Source of the DNA: Flavobacterium sp. ALJ2
GTDB lineage: Bacteria; Bacteroidota; Bacteroidia; Flavobacteriales; Flavobacteriaceae
DNA length: 64,000 nucleotides
Assembly (NCBI RefSeq): GCF_015594725.1
Contig: NZ_JADNRC010000005.1
Span: 62,001 to 126,000 of the forward strand
Direction: 5' to 3'
Shown: positions 41,306 to 51,022 of the stretch, piece by piece
Layout: every line of letters starts with the position of its first letter
Numbering within the stretch: the stretch's first letter is position 1
Made by a program: the position numbers and the translations under genes
Notes under the pieces: model-generated
What the model saw: the letters and a program-made list of their open reading frames with translations, nothing else
Databases searched by the model: none
Told to the model about the DNA's origin: nothing

Positions 41306-42367
41306 ATGTCTGCAAATACTTGTGCTCCTACTGTCGAAAGAAAAAAGTTAGGCTTTCTTGACCGTTTTTTAACGCTTTGGATTTTCCTTGCTATGGCTGT
41401 AGGAGTTTCAATTGGTTATTTTATTCCGTCAAGCGGAGATTTTATCAATTCTTTCTCTAGCGGAACCACCAATATTCCGCTTGCAATTGGATTAATACTA
41501 ATGATGTATCCTCCACTTGCAAAAGTTAAATACGAACTCTTGGGTGAAGTTTTTAAAAATACCCGAGTATTGGGCGCTTCCCTATTCCTTAACTGGATTG
41601 TAGGCCCTTTTTTAATGTTTGGTTTGGCATTATTATTTTTAAATGGCTATCCTGAATATATGATTGGCTTAATCTTAATAGGTTTAGCCAGATGTATTGC
41701 GATGGTTGTTGTATGGAATGATCTTGCTGAGGGAAATCGTGAATATGCCGCTGGTTTAATCGCGCTTAACAGTATTTTTCAGGTTTTGCTTTATAGCGTT
41801 TATGCTTGGTTTTTTATTACTGTTTTACCTCCATATTTTGGTTTTACTGGTTTTAATGTAAACATCTCCATTGGTCAAATTGCCGAAAGTGTTGGTATTT
41901 ATTTGGGAATTCCTTTTGCTCTTGGCATTGGTAGTCGGTATATTCTTATTAAGCTCAAAGGAATCATTTGGTTTGAGACTAAATATATACCCAAAATTTC
42001 GCCTATTACATTGATTGCATTATTGTTTACCATCTTAATCATGTTTAGTCTAAAAGGAGAATTAATTGTACAAATTCCTATGGATGTAATTCGAATTGCT
42101 ATTCCGCTTATTCTTTATTTTGTAATAATGTTTGTATTTAGTTTTTTTACTGGCAAGTATTTTGGTGCCGACTATTCTAAAGCTACAGCAATAGCTTTTA
42201 CAGCAACAGGAAATAATTTTGAACTTGCAATTGCTGTTGCTATTGGTGTTTTTGGAATCAATAGCGGTCAGGCTTTTGCTGGCGTAATTGGTCCATTGGT
42301 AGAAGTTCCTGCTTTGATTGCTTTGGTTAATGTTGCTTTTTGGTTTAGAAAAAGGTTCTTTTTTTAA
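41306..42367 (+). CDS. acr3: Arsenite efflux transporter, ACR3 family
   Basis: The 353-residue protein has ten membrane segments and the ACR3 signature region with the conserved Cys in [16 protein letters not shown] (about 128-143), plus the segment [15 protein letters not shown] in the discontinuous helix of the BART fold. It exports As(III) through the inner membrane using the proton gradient. The N-terminal CAP segment ([20 protein letters not shown]) includes a Cys. It is the last gene of the operon, one base after the phosphatase-like gene. Confidence 0.93.
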   Translation: MSANTCAPTVERKKLGFLDRFLTLWIFLAMAVGVSIGYFIPSSGDFINSFSSGTTNIPLAIGLILMMYPPLAKVKYELLGEVFKNTRVLGASLFLNWIVGPFLMFGLALLFLNGYPEYMIGLILIGLARCIAMVVVWNDLAEGNREYAAGLIALNSIFQVLLYSVYAWFFITVLPPYFGFTGFNVNISIGQIAESVGIYLGIPFALGIGSRYILIKLKGIIWFETKYIPKISPITLIALLFTILIMFSLKGELIVQIPMDVIRIAIPLILYFVIMFVFSFFTGKYFGADYSKATAIAFTATGNNFELAIAVAIGVFGINSGQAFAGVIGPLVEVPALIALVNVAFWFRKRFFF

Positions 42368-42447
42368 GGTACTGAGGTTTCTTTTTAAAGCATTTGGAAG
42401 ATTGAGCAGATTTATATTGATTGTTTTATCATGAAAACGAATACCCT

Positions 42448-42524
42448 AGCCCTGATGGAAACGGCATCCTTTTTATTTTTTATTTAAAAATAAAAAGATA
42501 TAGTGAACAGCAGGAAATAGCTTC
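42448..42524. repeat. Dispersed intergenic repeat, copy 3
   Basis: Begins AGCCCTGATGGAAACGGC, hairpin ATCCTTTTTATTTTT / AAAATAAAAAGAT, then ATAGTGAACAGCAGGAAATAGCTTC. It is closest to copy 1 at 6401. Confidence 0.8.
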
Positions 42525-42661
42525 TTATTTTGTGAATAGAGATTCTAAGGAACTAAGAAACTAAGGTTCTGAGGGTTTATACCGCTAAGTTCGTTAAGCT
42601 TTACTACTGAAATTAAATACTAAAATCTTTCGACTCCGCTCAAAAAGACAATTATAAAACC

Positions 42662-42697
42662 AAAAAAGGTTCAACTTTTTACAGTTGAACCTTTTTT
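42662..42697. terminator. Bidirectional terminator, acr3 / ccsBA
   Basis: AAAAAAGGTTCAAC and GTTGAACCTTTTTT form a 14-bp stem with A/T flanks for both convergent genes. Confidence 0.88.
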
Positions 42698-42715
42698 ATG
42701 TGAATTAATAATCTG

Positions 42716-45700
42716 TTATTTTTTATAATACTTGCGGTATTTTGGGTACGTCACAGCTCCTATTAAAGTAATTGTCCCTAATGAATACCAAATCCAATCT
42801 AATGAATGTGCTTCTCCGCTTGCGTAAGAGTGTAATCCTACCAAGTGAAAGTTTACTCCATAATAAGTAAATAAGATTGAAACAAATGCAAACATACTCA
42901 TTAGGTTAAAAAACCATTTTCCGCGTAAAGCAGGTACAAAACGAGCGTGAATTACAAATGCATAAACCATAATACTGATTAATGCCCAAGTTTCTTTTGG
43001 ATCCCATCCCCAGTAACGTCCCCAACTTTCGTTGGCCCATTGACCTCCAAGGAAGTTTCCTATACTAAGCATAATCAAACCAATAGTCAATGCCATTTCG
43101 TTGATGTATGTAATTTCTTGAATATTTAAATCCATCTTGGCTTTGTTGTTCTTATTGGTAAAGAAAATTAATAACAACGATACAAATCCTAATATCATTC
43201 CTAGCGCAAATGGTCCGTAACTAGCAACAATTACTGCTACGTGTATCATTAACCAGTATGAGTTAAGAACGGGCTGTAAATTGGCAATTTCTGGATCAAT
43301 CCAGTTCATGTAGGCCGCCATTAAAATCATTGCTGTTACAAATGCAGATGATGCAACGGTTAATTTTGATTTTCTATCAAAAGCCAACCCAAAGAACATT
43401 GTTGCCCAAGCCACATAAACAATAGACTCATACGCATTACTCCATGGTGCATGCTCTGCAATATACCATCGCGCTATTAATCCTAATGTATGTAAACCAA
43501 ATAATGCCCCAATTATTACATGGAAAACATTTATCGTAATACGCAACGTTTTTTTCTCAAAGAATATATTTACAATAGTAAAAATAAACATTAAAACTGA
43601 AGCCGTTATATACCAATACGGAAGTTTCTTGAATACATCATATTTATTATACAATAGCTCTGATGTTATTTTCTCTTCGCTTGGACGAACTTTACTACCA
43701 AATTTCTTTTGAAATCCGTTGATACTTTCTAGCAATTCATCGGCTTGTTTAAAATCTTTGGCAATCGAAGCATTGTTTAATGCCGCAAAATACATTGGTA
43801 TAATTTGCTTCACATACGTTTCGTCCATTCCTTTTAAACCTGCATTGCTAATCTCTAAGTATGAAATCCATTTATTATTTGGATCATTTGGTATCGGAAA
43901 AATCTTTAAGATACTTCCGCTTAAAGCCGATTCCATTAAGTTTACCTTTTTATCAGTTTCGATAAAATCTTTCTCAAACTGATTTGGGTTTGCTGCTTTA
44001 TAAGCTGCATCTAAATAAGGTGATAATTTATAGTTTCCTTTTTCGTCAAAAAATTTAATAAATGGAGCAAAGCCTGCATCTTTATCGATTCCAATAATTT
44101 TACGGATACTATCATTTCCTGACTTAATGTATATAATCGGAATTTCTATCCAAACCTGAGCGTATTGCGTCATTGACAAAAATACTTGATCAGAATTCAT
44201 TCCGTTATACATATCGTCATGACTTACTTTTCTCAATAATTCTGATGAGAAAGTATTAATAGGCTTCATTCTTCCACCTGCATCCTGAATAATCAAACGA
44301 CCAAATTTGGCTGCATGTTCTTTTGGTGCTTTGTATATATTTATTAATGAATCAAGTTGTTTTTGACTTGGTGGTTTTGTAACATGATTTGCATGATTCT
44401 TTGGATCTTTGACCTCAGCTGCATGATCGTGATCTTTCGAATGAGTGTGATTCGGATCAGTACTATGTGCTGCATGGTCGTGGTCGTGATCATGATCGTG
44501 GACGTGTTGCTCTTGTGCAAATCCGTTAAAGCTCAACATTAAAACTAAAATAGTAATAAATTTTGCTTTTTTATTTTTTACTTTTTCTAGTTTTCGTTTT
44601 AAGTCAGCAAAACGAGAATTTTTGGTAAACATGATTGCCATTAGTCCAAAGTACAACAGAAAATAACCTAAATAAGTTATAGATGTTCCCCAAAAATCGT
44701 GGTTTACAGATAAAACTGTTCCTTTTTCGTCTGGATCAAATGAAGATTGAAAGAATCTATACCCTCTGTAATCTAATACGTTGTTCATGTAAATTCTAGC
44801 ATCAAATGTTTTAGTTGAATCTATAACGGTAACTTTACTTTCAAAAGAAGAATAACTTTTTTCTGTTCCTGGGTATTTTTGAGCAATAAAATCATTCAAT
44901 TTAACCTTGAAAGGCAATATATAAGCTTTACTTCCGTAGAAGAAAGTATAATCGATATTTCCAATTTTAACTGTTTTAAAATCTCCTATTTTACCTTTTG
45001 ATCCTAATAATGTTACTTCTTTTTCCTGACCTTCAGCTTTTATTGTTACAGTCAAAGCATCTTCATGCGTTTTTGCCTTGTAATCATTATTAGATTCATA
45101 AGCAATAACTCCTTTTACAGCTGGATCTGGAAATACAATACGCATATCTCCGATGCTATATAATGAACGCATCATTAATGGCTGTACATTATCCTTGGTT
45201 ACTTTTCCTTTAAGTTTATCTGCCATACGCATAAAATCTCCTTCAAAAGGGGTTTGAATCGTATAAGCTTCACCTGTTGTATTGATATTAATAGCTCCCT
45301 CTGTAGGTTTATTTAATGCAAATAAAACATTATGAATATTTTGCACTTCGCCATCTTTAAGAAAATGCTCTTCACGACCGCCATCACCCGCTTCAACCAA
45401 TTTTAAATATAAAATTCCGTTAGCATCTGGTTTAACAACTTCTTTGGCTCCCATGATAAAATCTTTATATTCAACTTCAAACGGAGTTTCATTGAATTTA
45501 CCCGAGATACTAAAATCATTATTGGCTACTGGAGATAACAGTAAATTTTTCTCAAAAACACGACGTTTCATTTCGCCCTTATACTCACCATCTGCAAATA
45601 CAGTCAGGAATGTTTTATCAGAATATATTTGATTTTCGGCAGCTCCTTCGCGAATTGGCATCATCCCTTCATAACTAATATAACGTGTTATGAAAGCTCC

Positions 45701-45973
45701 TAAAAGGATAAAAATGAAAGCTAAGTGCAATAGTAAAGTTGCCCATTTTTCTTTTTTGTGTAATTGATATCTTTTAATATTTCCAAAGAAATTAATTACG
45801 AAGAAGACCATTATGACCTCAAACCACCATGAATTATAAATAAAAATTCTGGCTGTGTCGGTATTGTATTTACTTTCTATAAAGGTCCCAACTCCCATTG
45901 CAATTGCGAATGTTAAAAAAAGGATGGCCATTAATCGTGTAGAAAACAAAAAGGAGAATATTTTTTTATCCAT
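42716..45973 (-). CDS. Fused cytochrome c biogenesis protein CcsBA (ResB-ResC)
   Basis: The protein of about 1085 residues fuses the ResB/CcsB and ResC/CcsA parts of the system II haem handling machine that attaches haem to periplasmic cytochromes c. The N-terminal part has three membrane helices and a large periplasmic domain. The C-terminal part has the WWD motif WANESWGRYWGWDPKETWAL and conserved HAR...LVGLHSY His residues for haem. At the junction a signal-peptide-like helix (KFITILVLMLSFNGFAQ) leads into a His/Asp-rich segment (about 44385-44510). ATG 45973 is preferred to 46006 because the -7 box at 46004-46011 covers the longer start. Confidence 0.92.
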   Translation of the reverse strand: MDKKIFSFLFSTRLMAILFLTFAIAMGVGTFIESKYNTDTARIFIYNSWWFEVIMVFFVINFFGNIKRYQLHKKEKWATLLLHLAFIFILLGAFITRYISYEGMMPIREGAAENQIYSDKTFLTVFADGEYKGEMKRRVFEKNLLLSPVANNDFSISGKFNETPFEVEYKDFIMGAKEVVKPDANGILYLKLVEAGDGGREEHFLKDGEVQNIHNVLFALNKPTEGAININTTGEAYTIQTPFEGDFMRMADKLKGKVTKDNVQPLMMRSLYSIGDMRIVFPDPAVKGVIAYESNNDYKAKTHEDALTVTIKAEGQEKEVTLLGSKGKIGDFKTVKIGNIDYTFFYGSKAYILPFKVKLNDFIAQKYPGTEKSYSSFESKVTVIDSTKTFDARIYMNNVLDYRGYRFFQSSFDPDEKGTVLSVNHDFWGTSITYLGYFLLYFGLMAIMFTKNSRFADLKRKLEKVKNKKAKFITILVLMLSFNGFAQEQHVHDHDHDHDHAAHSTDPNHTHSKDHDHAAEVKDPKNHANHVTKPPSQKQLDSLINIYKAPKEHAAKFGRLIIQDAGGRMKPINTFSSELLRKVSHDDMYNGMNSDQVFLSMTQYAQVWIEIPIIYIKSGNDSIRKIIGIDKDAGFAPFIKFFDEKGNYKLSPYLDAAYKAANPNQFEKDFIETDKKVNLMESALSGSILKIFPIPNDPNNKWISYLEISNAGLKGMDETYVKQIIPMYFAALNNASIAKDFKQADELLESINGFQKKFGSKVRPSEEKITSELLYNKYDVFKKLPYWYITASVLMFIFTIVNIFFEKKTLRITINVFHVIIGALFGLHTLGLIARWYIAEHAPWSNAYESIVYVAWATMFFGLAFDRKSKLTVASSAFVTAMILMAAYMNWIDPEIANLQPVLNSYWLMIHVAVIVASYGPFALGMILGFVSLLLIFFTNKNNKAKMDLNIQEITYINEMALTIGLIMLSIGNFLGGQWANESWGRYWGWDPKETWALISIMVYAFVIHARFVPALRGKWFFNLMSMFAFVSILFTYYGVNFHLVGLHSYASGEAHSLDWIWYSLGTITLIGAVTYPKYRKYYKK

Positions 45974-46003
45974 TATTAAGGAATTACATTTTATAAAGTG
46001 GCA

Positions 46004-46011
46004 CAAAAGTA
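46004..46011 (-). promoter_or_regulatory. -7 box (TACTTTTG) of ccsBA
   Basis: On the minus strand TACTTTTG lies 30 bp before the ATG at 45973 and overlaps the ATG-proximal extension of the open frame. Confidence 0.55.
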
Positions 46012-46158
46012 CTCAAAAATGTTGACTCAAATATTCGTGAATTTGTTAATAAAATCCAAAATAAAGGGCTTCTATAAAATCTAAAGCGTTATTTTTCTTA
46101 CTAAAATCAATTTCTGAACGAACTTGCCTAGTAACGGGAGTCCTTTAAAAAAAAATGC

Positions 46159-46166
46159 TAATTTTG
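46159..46166 (+). promoter_or_regulatory. -7 box (TAATTTTG) directly before the DUF2520 gene
   Basis: TAATTTTG ends only 4 bp before the ATG at 46171, so the transcript would begin at or next to the start codon (leaderless or almost so). Confidence 0.45.
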
Positions 46167-46170
46167 CAAT

Positions 46171-46932
46171 ATGATTAAAATAACACTTATTGGATCTGGA
46201 AATGTGTCACAACATTTAATAAATGCTTTCGCAAAAAACAGTGCGATTGAACTTATTGAAGTATATTCTAGAACCAAAAAAGAAATAGCTCCACTACTCG
46301 ATTCTAATAAAATTGTAACTGATCTTACTCTTTTAAAAGAAGCTGATTTATATATTATTGCTGTTTCTGATGATGCAATAGCCATGGTTTCTGAACAATT
46401 GCCTTTTAAAAATAAACTCGTAGTGCACACTTCTGGAACTGCTTCATTACAAACAATTAATATAAAAAACAGAGGCGGTGTTTTTTATCCTTTACAAACA
46501 TTTACGAAGAATAAAGAAGTCGATTTTAAAGCAATTCCGTTTTGTTTGGAAGCAGAAAACAGCACAGACTATTTGGTGCTTGAAACAGTCGCTAAAAGCA
46601 TTTCGGATGCCGTATATTCGATCAATTCTGAACAACGTAAAGCATTGCACGTTGCAGCTGTATTTGTAAATAATTTCACCAATCATTTATACCAAATCGG
46701 ACAGGAAATATGTGATGAGCATCGGGTTTCATTTGAAATCCTAAAGCCTTTAATCACCGAAACTGCCAATAAAATTAATACGCTTTCGCCTATTGAAGCC
46801 CAAACTGGCCCTGCAAAACGCAATGACATTACAACAATAGAATCACATTTGAGTTATTTATCTAATGAAAATCAAAAAAAAATATACACATTACTAACAA
46901 AATCTATACAAAATAATGACAAAAAATTATAA
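46171..46932 (+). CDS. Rossmann-fold / DUF2520 protein
   Basis: The 253-residue protein has an N-terminal NAD(P)-type Rossmann fold (ITLIGSGNVSQHLINAF, 3-19; ADLYIIAVSDDAI) and a C-terminal helical DUF2520 domain (ALHVAAVFVNNFTNHLYQIGQEIC, LITETANKINTLSPIEAQTGPAKRNDITTIE). It resembles ProC/6PGDH-type oxidoreductases, but its substrate is unknown. It overlaps the following KdsC-like gene by 17 bp and starts a tight five-gene cluster. Confidence 0.88.
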   Translation: MIKITLIGSGNVSQHLINAFAKNSAIELIEVYSRTKKEIAPLLDSNKIVTDLTLLKEADLYIIAVSDDAIAMVSEQLPFKNKLVVHTSGTASLQTINIKNRGGVFYPLQTFTKNKEVDFKAIPFCLEAENSTDYLVLETVAKSISDAVYSINSEQRKALHVAAVFVNNFTNHLYQIGQEICDEHRVSFEILKPLITETANKINTLSPIEAQTGPAKRNDITTIESHLSYLSNENQKKIYTLLTKSIQNNDKKL

Positions 46933-47443
46933 AGAAATAATGAACGACATCACTACTTTTATTTTTGATGTTGACGGTGTACTTACAGATAGTTCGGTTT
47001 TTGTAACCAATGAAGGAGAAATTCTTCGTACGATGAATATTCGTGATGGCTATGCCATGAAGGCAGCTATTGAAAGTGGGTATAATGTATGCATTATTTC
47101 TGGCGGAAGCAATGAAGGCGTGCGCGTACGATTACGCAATTTAGGAATTACAGATATCCACTTAGGAACTCCTGACAAAGTAGAAACTTTTAAAGAATAT
47201 ACCGAGCTATACAACATTAATCCTGAGCAAGTACTATACATGGGTGACGATATCCCTGATTATCATGTTATGAAATTAGTAGGACTACCTACTTGTCCTC
47301 AAGACGCAAGTCCAGAAATAAAAACAATTTGTCGTTATATCTCACACGTAAAAGGAGGAAAAGGTTCTGCACGTGATGTAATTGAACAAGTTATGAAAGT
47401 ACAAGGAAAATGGATGGAGCACTTTAATGGCAAACACGATTAG
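46916..47443 (+). CDS. KdsC-type HAD phosphatase (KDO-8-phosphate phosphatase-like)
   Basis: The 175-residue protein is a compact HAD phosphatase with the catalytic motif FDVDGVLTD (D18, D20), the short-cap segment MNIRDGYAMKAAIESGYNVCIISGG, and motif IV MGDDIPDYHVM. These match KdsC, which dephosphorylates KDO-8-phosphate in lipopolysaccharide synthesis. The start ATG at 46916 overlaps the DUF2520 gene; an alternative ATG at 46940 would lie 7 bp after the upstream stop. Similar phosphatases act on other sugars, so KDO is likely but not certain. Confidence 0.85.
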   Translation: MTKNYKEIMNDITTFIFDVDGVLTDSSVFVTNEGEILRTMNIRDGYAMKAAIESGYNVCIISGGSNEGVRVRLRNLGITDIHLGTPDKVETFKEYTELYNINPEQVLYMGDDIPDYHVMKLVGLPTCPQDASPEIKTICRYISHVKGGKGSARDVIEQVMKVQGKWMEHFNGKHD

Positions 47444-47541
47444 AGGTTAGTATTTCAGTTTTCAGTCTCAGTGTAGAACTTGAAACTTGAAACAAAATAA
47501 AAACCTTTAGAACCTTAAAAGAAACCTCAGCATCTTAAAAA

Positions 47542-48468
47542 ATGAAATACCTCAAACTCATTCGTTACCAGAACCTATTAATGCTTGCTTTCATGCAAAT
47601 ACTATTTCGTTATGGTTTCTTAAAACTGCAAAATATACCATTAGCACTTGCTCATTGGCAATATGCTCTATTGGTTCTAAGTACTGTTTTAATTGCTGCT
47701 GCAGGATATGTCATTAATAACATTTTTGATCAGGAAACTGACTTAATCAATAAACCCAATGATGTTGTAGTAGGCAAAAGCATTTCTGAAACTGCAGCGT
47801 ATAATATATATGTTGCTCTTAATATTAGTGGCGTTGCTATTGGTTTTTATTTATCGAATGTAATTATGAGACCTGGTTTTGCAACCGTTTTTATTCTAGT
47901 TGCAGCTAGTCTTTATTTTTACGCCACAACCCTAAAGCAAATTATGATTCTGGGAAATATCGTTGTTGCTTTATTGTTGTCATTTAGCGTTATAATAATT
48001 GGAGTTTTCGATCTATTCCCTGCTACTGATGCTGAAAACAGAGCACAAATGGCAAGTATGTTCTCTATACTTCTTGATTATGCTATTTTTGCTTTTATGA
48101 TTAATTTTATACGGGAGATTGTAAAAGACATCGAAGATGTAAATGGAGATTATAATCAAGGCATGAATACATTGCCTATTGCAATTGGCACTAACCGAAC
48201 AGCCAAAATTGTTTTTGCCCTTTCAATTATTCCAGTTGTTTTTTTATTAATTTATATCAATAATTATTTAGTAGCTTATAATCTTTATATCGCAACATTT
48301 TATGCGTTTGTATTTGTACTTGCTCCACTACTTTATTTTATTGCAAAAATTATAACTGCTAAAACAAAAAAAGAGTTTCATAACTTGAGCTCTATTTTAA
48401 AATGGGTATTATTCTTCGGAATTTTATCAATTTTAATTGTCAATCTTAATATTAAATACAATGCTTAA
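47542..48468 (+). CDS. UbiA-family prenyltransferase (geranylgeranylglycerol-phosphate transferase-like)
   Basis: The 308-residue polytopic membrane protein has the Asp-rich motif NNIFDQETDLINKP (about 66-79, NDxxDxxxD-like) and the second motif VKDIEDVNGDYNQGMNTLP. Many Bacteroidota proteins in this position are annotated as geranylgeranylglycerol-phosphate geranylgeranyltransferase, but the acceptor is not established. It is separate from the menA gene at 27167. Maf follows with an overlap of 8 bp. Confidence 0.82.
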   Translation: MKYLKLIRYQNLLMLAFMQILFRYGFLKLQNIPLALAHWQYALLVLSTVLIAAAGYVINNIFDQETDLINKPNDVVVGKSISETAAYNIYVALNISGVAIGFYLSNVIMRPGFATVFILVAASLYFYATTLKQIMILGNIVVALLLSFSVIIIGVFDLFPATDAENRAQMASMFSILLDYAIFAFMINFIREIVKDIEDVNGDYNQGMNTLPIAIGTNRTAKIVFALSIIPVVFLLIYINNYLVAYNLYIATFYAFVFVLAPLLYFIAKIITAKTKKEFHNLSSILKWVLFFGILSILIVNLNIKYNA

Positions 48469-49045
48469 GCAAAAATTAGAAAAATATACTTTAATACTGG
48501 CCTCAGGTTCTCCAAGGCGTCAACAATTTTTTAAAGACTTAGATTTAGATTTCGAAATCCGATTAAAAGATATCGAAGAAATATATCCTCTAGAATTAAA
48601 AGGAGCTGAAATCACCGATTATCTAGCTGAACTTAAAGCAGCTGCTTTTGAAGGTGAGCTGAAACCAAACGAAATCCTGATTACAAGTGATACTATTGTT
48701 TGGCATAAAGACACGGCTTTAGGCAAACCAAAAGACGAAGAAGATGCTTTTAATATATTAAAATCACTATCTGATACAACTCATGATGTGATCACTTCTG
48801 TATGTTTTAAAACCAGTGATAAATCGGTAATTATAAATGAAACCACAAAAGTTACCTTTACTTTATTGAGCGATGAAGCTATTTTATATTATCTAAAAAA
48901 TTACAAACCATACGATAAAGCTGGAGCATACGGCATTCAGGAATGGATTGGTTTTGTGGGTGTTGCAAAAGTAGAAGGTTCTTATACCAATGTTATGGGC
49001 TTGCCTACACACAAAGTTTATGAATATTTAAGTACATTAAAATAA
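48461..49045 (+). CDS. Maf-family nucleotide pyrophosphatase
   Basis: The protein of about 194 residues is a Maf/YceF house-cleaning pyrophosphatase that hydrolyses modified NTPs such as dTTP, UTP or m7GTP. It has the signature LASGSPRRQQFF (12-23), SDTIVWHKDTALGKPKDEEDA, and AGAYGIQEWIG. The ATG at 48461 overlaps the UbiA stop codon; a TTG eight codons upstream is less likely. It is followed after 6 bp by the mechanosensitive channel gene. Confidence 0.92.
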   Translation: MLKQKLEKYTLILASGSPRRQQFFKDLDLDFEIRLKDIEEIYPLELKGAEITDYLAELKAAAFEGELKPNEILITSDTIVWHKDTALGKPKDEEDAFNILKSLSDTTHDVITSVCFKTSDKSVIINETTKVTFTLLSDEAILYYLKNYKPYDKAGAYGIQEWIGFVGVAKVEGSYTNVMGLPTHKVYEYLSTLK

Positions 49046-49051
49046 AACTAT

Positions 49052-49585
49052 ATGATGTCTTTCTTCACCGATTACGCTAAAGAAATATTTGCAACCGGAA
49101 TTCTTATTGCTGTAACAATTTTCACAAGAGTCATTGTTACTCAAATAGTTCGAAAGTATGCTAGAAAAGAGCATTACTTAGAACATAGAACTATCTTAAT
49201 AATTAAGTACATCCATTTATTTACCAATATTTTATTTATAATAGGATTATTTATTGTTTGGGGAGTCAAAACCGATGATATTTTTCTCACAGTATCTTCT
49301 ATTGCAACGGTTATTGGTGTAGCAATGTTTGCACAATGGTCTATTTTAAGCAACGTTACCTCTGGAGTTATTTTGTTTTTCTCCTTTCCCTTTAAAATTG
49401 GAGATTCTATTAAAATTCATGATAAAGATTTTCCTATAGAAGCCGAAATTGAAGATATAAATGCGTTTCATGTAAGTTTAAAAACAAAAGAAGGTGAAAA
49501 AATAATTTATCCAAATAGTTTGCTTCTGCAAAAAGGCATCTCAATTATTCCAGCTCATTTTGAAGAGAAAGAGTTTTTTGATTAA
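49052..49585 (+). CDS. Small MscS-type mechanosensitive channel
   Basis: The 177-residue protein has three membrane helices (TM1 about 13-30, TM2 about 45-65, TM3 about 75-100) followed by a beta domain (GVILFFSFPFKIGDSIKIHDKDFPIEAEIEDI) that matches the MscS middle domain. It lacks the long C-terminal alpha-beta domain of the E. coli protein. It is expected to open under membrane tension. It follows maf by 6 bp, and the start could be ATG 49052 or 49055. Confidence 0.85.
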   Translation: MMSFFTDYAKEIFATGILIAVTIFTRVIVTQIVRKYARKEHYLEHRTILIIKYIHLFTNILFIIGLFIVWGVKTDDIFLTVSSIATVIGVAMFAQWSILSNVTSGVILFFSFPFKIGDSIKIHDKDFPIEAEIEDINAFHVSLKTKEGEKIIYPNSLLLQKGISIIPAHFEEKEFFD

Positions 49586-49877
49586 AAGCAAAGTATATAA
49601 GTTCTGTAAGTTCGCTTAAGCAAAAGATTTAAAACTTATGTTTTCTTAAATGACTTCTAGTTTTAAAATTACCAAACATTTAAATTATATAAGCACATTT
49701 TGGTAAAGTTTTTAAAATCCTACTATTTACTTAAGTCTTATATGGTTATATATTTTATGGGAATTTTATAAGCTAATTTTAAAAATGTAGAACGTAAGAA
49801 AGCAAATAAAACATAACATTTGTTTAACTTGGTTTTTATTAGTCATAATAAAAGCTTTTAATCTCAATAAATTAGTT

Positions 49878-50975
49878 ATGGAAACAATTAAATTACCTTT
49901 TTATGTAAAACTAATGTGCGTTTTAATAAGTATAATTTGTATTGGTTTTATATTTTTTATTGGTAAAGATATTCTAACATCAATATTATTAGCTTTTTTA
50001 TTTTCGGTGCTATTACTACCATTATTTACATTATTACACGTAAAATTACGCTTCCCCCATTTTTTAGCATCTATAGTTACAGTACTTCTTTTTGTATTAA
50101 TCATAATAGGAATACTTACCTTTATATCTTATCAGATTAGTGATATTGCCAACGACTTTACTATAATTAAGAAAAATGCAATTTCAGTTTTTAATGATTT
50201 TCAAAACTTTATTAAAGCAAATTTTAACATTAGCACTGGCGAACAAAAAAAATATCTTGAAAATGTCACTTCCGATTCTGTGAAAAATGGCGGCCAAAAA
50301 ATAAGTACTGCCTTGGGCTCACTCTCGGATGTTCTTTTAGATTGCACTATAATACCTATTTTTATTTTTCTATTTTTACTATATAAAAAACATTTTATTC
50401 TATTTTTAGCAAAACTGTTCAAGAAAGAACACCATACTAAATTAAAAGAAATTCTAACCCAAATAAAAGTATCTGTAAACAATTATATAGTTGGTCTTAT
50501 TATAGAAATGATTGTAGTTTCTGTATTAACCAGTATAGGGCTTTACATCATTGGTGTAAAATATTTTATTTTGTTAGGACTTATCACAGGGATTCTAAAT
50601 ATGATTCCTTACATAGGAATTTTTATAGCAGGTGTTTTAACAGTTTTGGCATCATTAACAGGAACTCCTGGAATATCAATCATTTTAGGAATTCTTATTG
50701 TAAATATAATTGTTCAGCTTATCGATAATAATATTCTCATACCTTTAATTATAAATACTAAAGTAGAAATAAATGCGCTTTTCTCTATCGTCGGAATCAT
50801 TATAGGAGGCGGAGTTGCAGGCATATCTGGAATGTTTTTGGCAATACCTTTATTGGCTATTATGAAAATAATTTTTGACAGAATTGAATCTCTTGAGCCT
50901 TGGGGGTACTTGATAGGTAATGATTTGCCTAAAAAATTTAGCTGGAAAATTAAAAAAATTAAATTAAAAGAATAA
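49878..50975 (+). CDS. AI-2E family transporter (UPF0118)
   Basis: The 365-residue membrane protein has seven to eight helices, including the conserved TGILNMIPYIGIFIAGVL and GGVAGISGMFLAIPLLAI blocks of the PerM/YdiK/TqsA family. Members have been linked to autoinducer-2 export or sodium/lithium-proton exchange, so the substrate is open. The upstream spacer (49586-49877, 292 bp) contains no recognisable gene or strong box. The following gene starts 47 bp later. Confidence 0.85.
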   Translation: METIKLPFYVKLMCVLISIICIGFIFFIGKDILTSILLAFLFSVLLLPLFTLLHVKLRFPHFLASIVTVLLFVLIIIGILTFISYQISDIANDFTIIKKNAISVFNDFQNFIKANFNISTGEQKKYLENVTSDSVKNGGQKISTALGSLSDVLLDCTIIPIFIFLFLLYKKHFILFLAKLFKKEHHTKLKEILTQIKVSVNNYIVGLIIEMIVVSVLTSIGLYIIGVKYFILLGLITGILNMIPYIGIFIAGVLTVLASLTGTPGISIILGILIVNIIVQLIDNNILIPLIINTKVEINALFSIVGIIIGGGVAGISGMFLAIPLLAIMKIIFDRIESLEPWGYLIGNDLPKKFSWKIKKIKLKE

Positions 50976-51022
50976 AACACCATTTTAAGTATGCCTAAAA
51001 ATGAATTTATAAACAGTACACT

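Larger units (their letters stand above)
42368..42715. other. 348-bp convergent intergenic region; repeats, no gene
   Basis: It holds copy 3 of the dispersed repeat (42448-42524), a run of CTAAG units (about 42545-42572: TCTAAGGAACTAAG, ACTAAGGTTCTGAGG), a CGACTCCGCTCA word also seen near 6336, and the terminator at 42662-42697. Confidence 0.7.

Noticed and set aside
44357..44542. Met-rich plus-strand frame antisense to ccsBA
   Set aside because: It is the complement of the His/Asp repeat; its composition is explained by that coding sequence.
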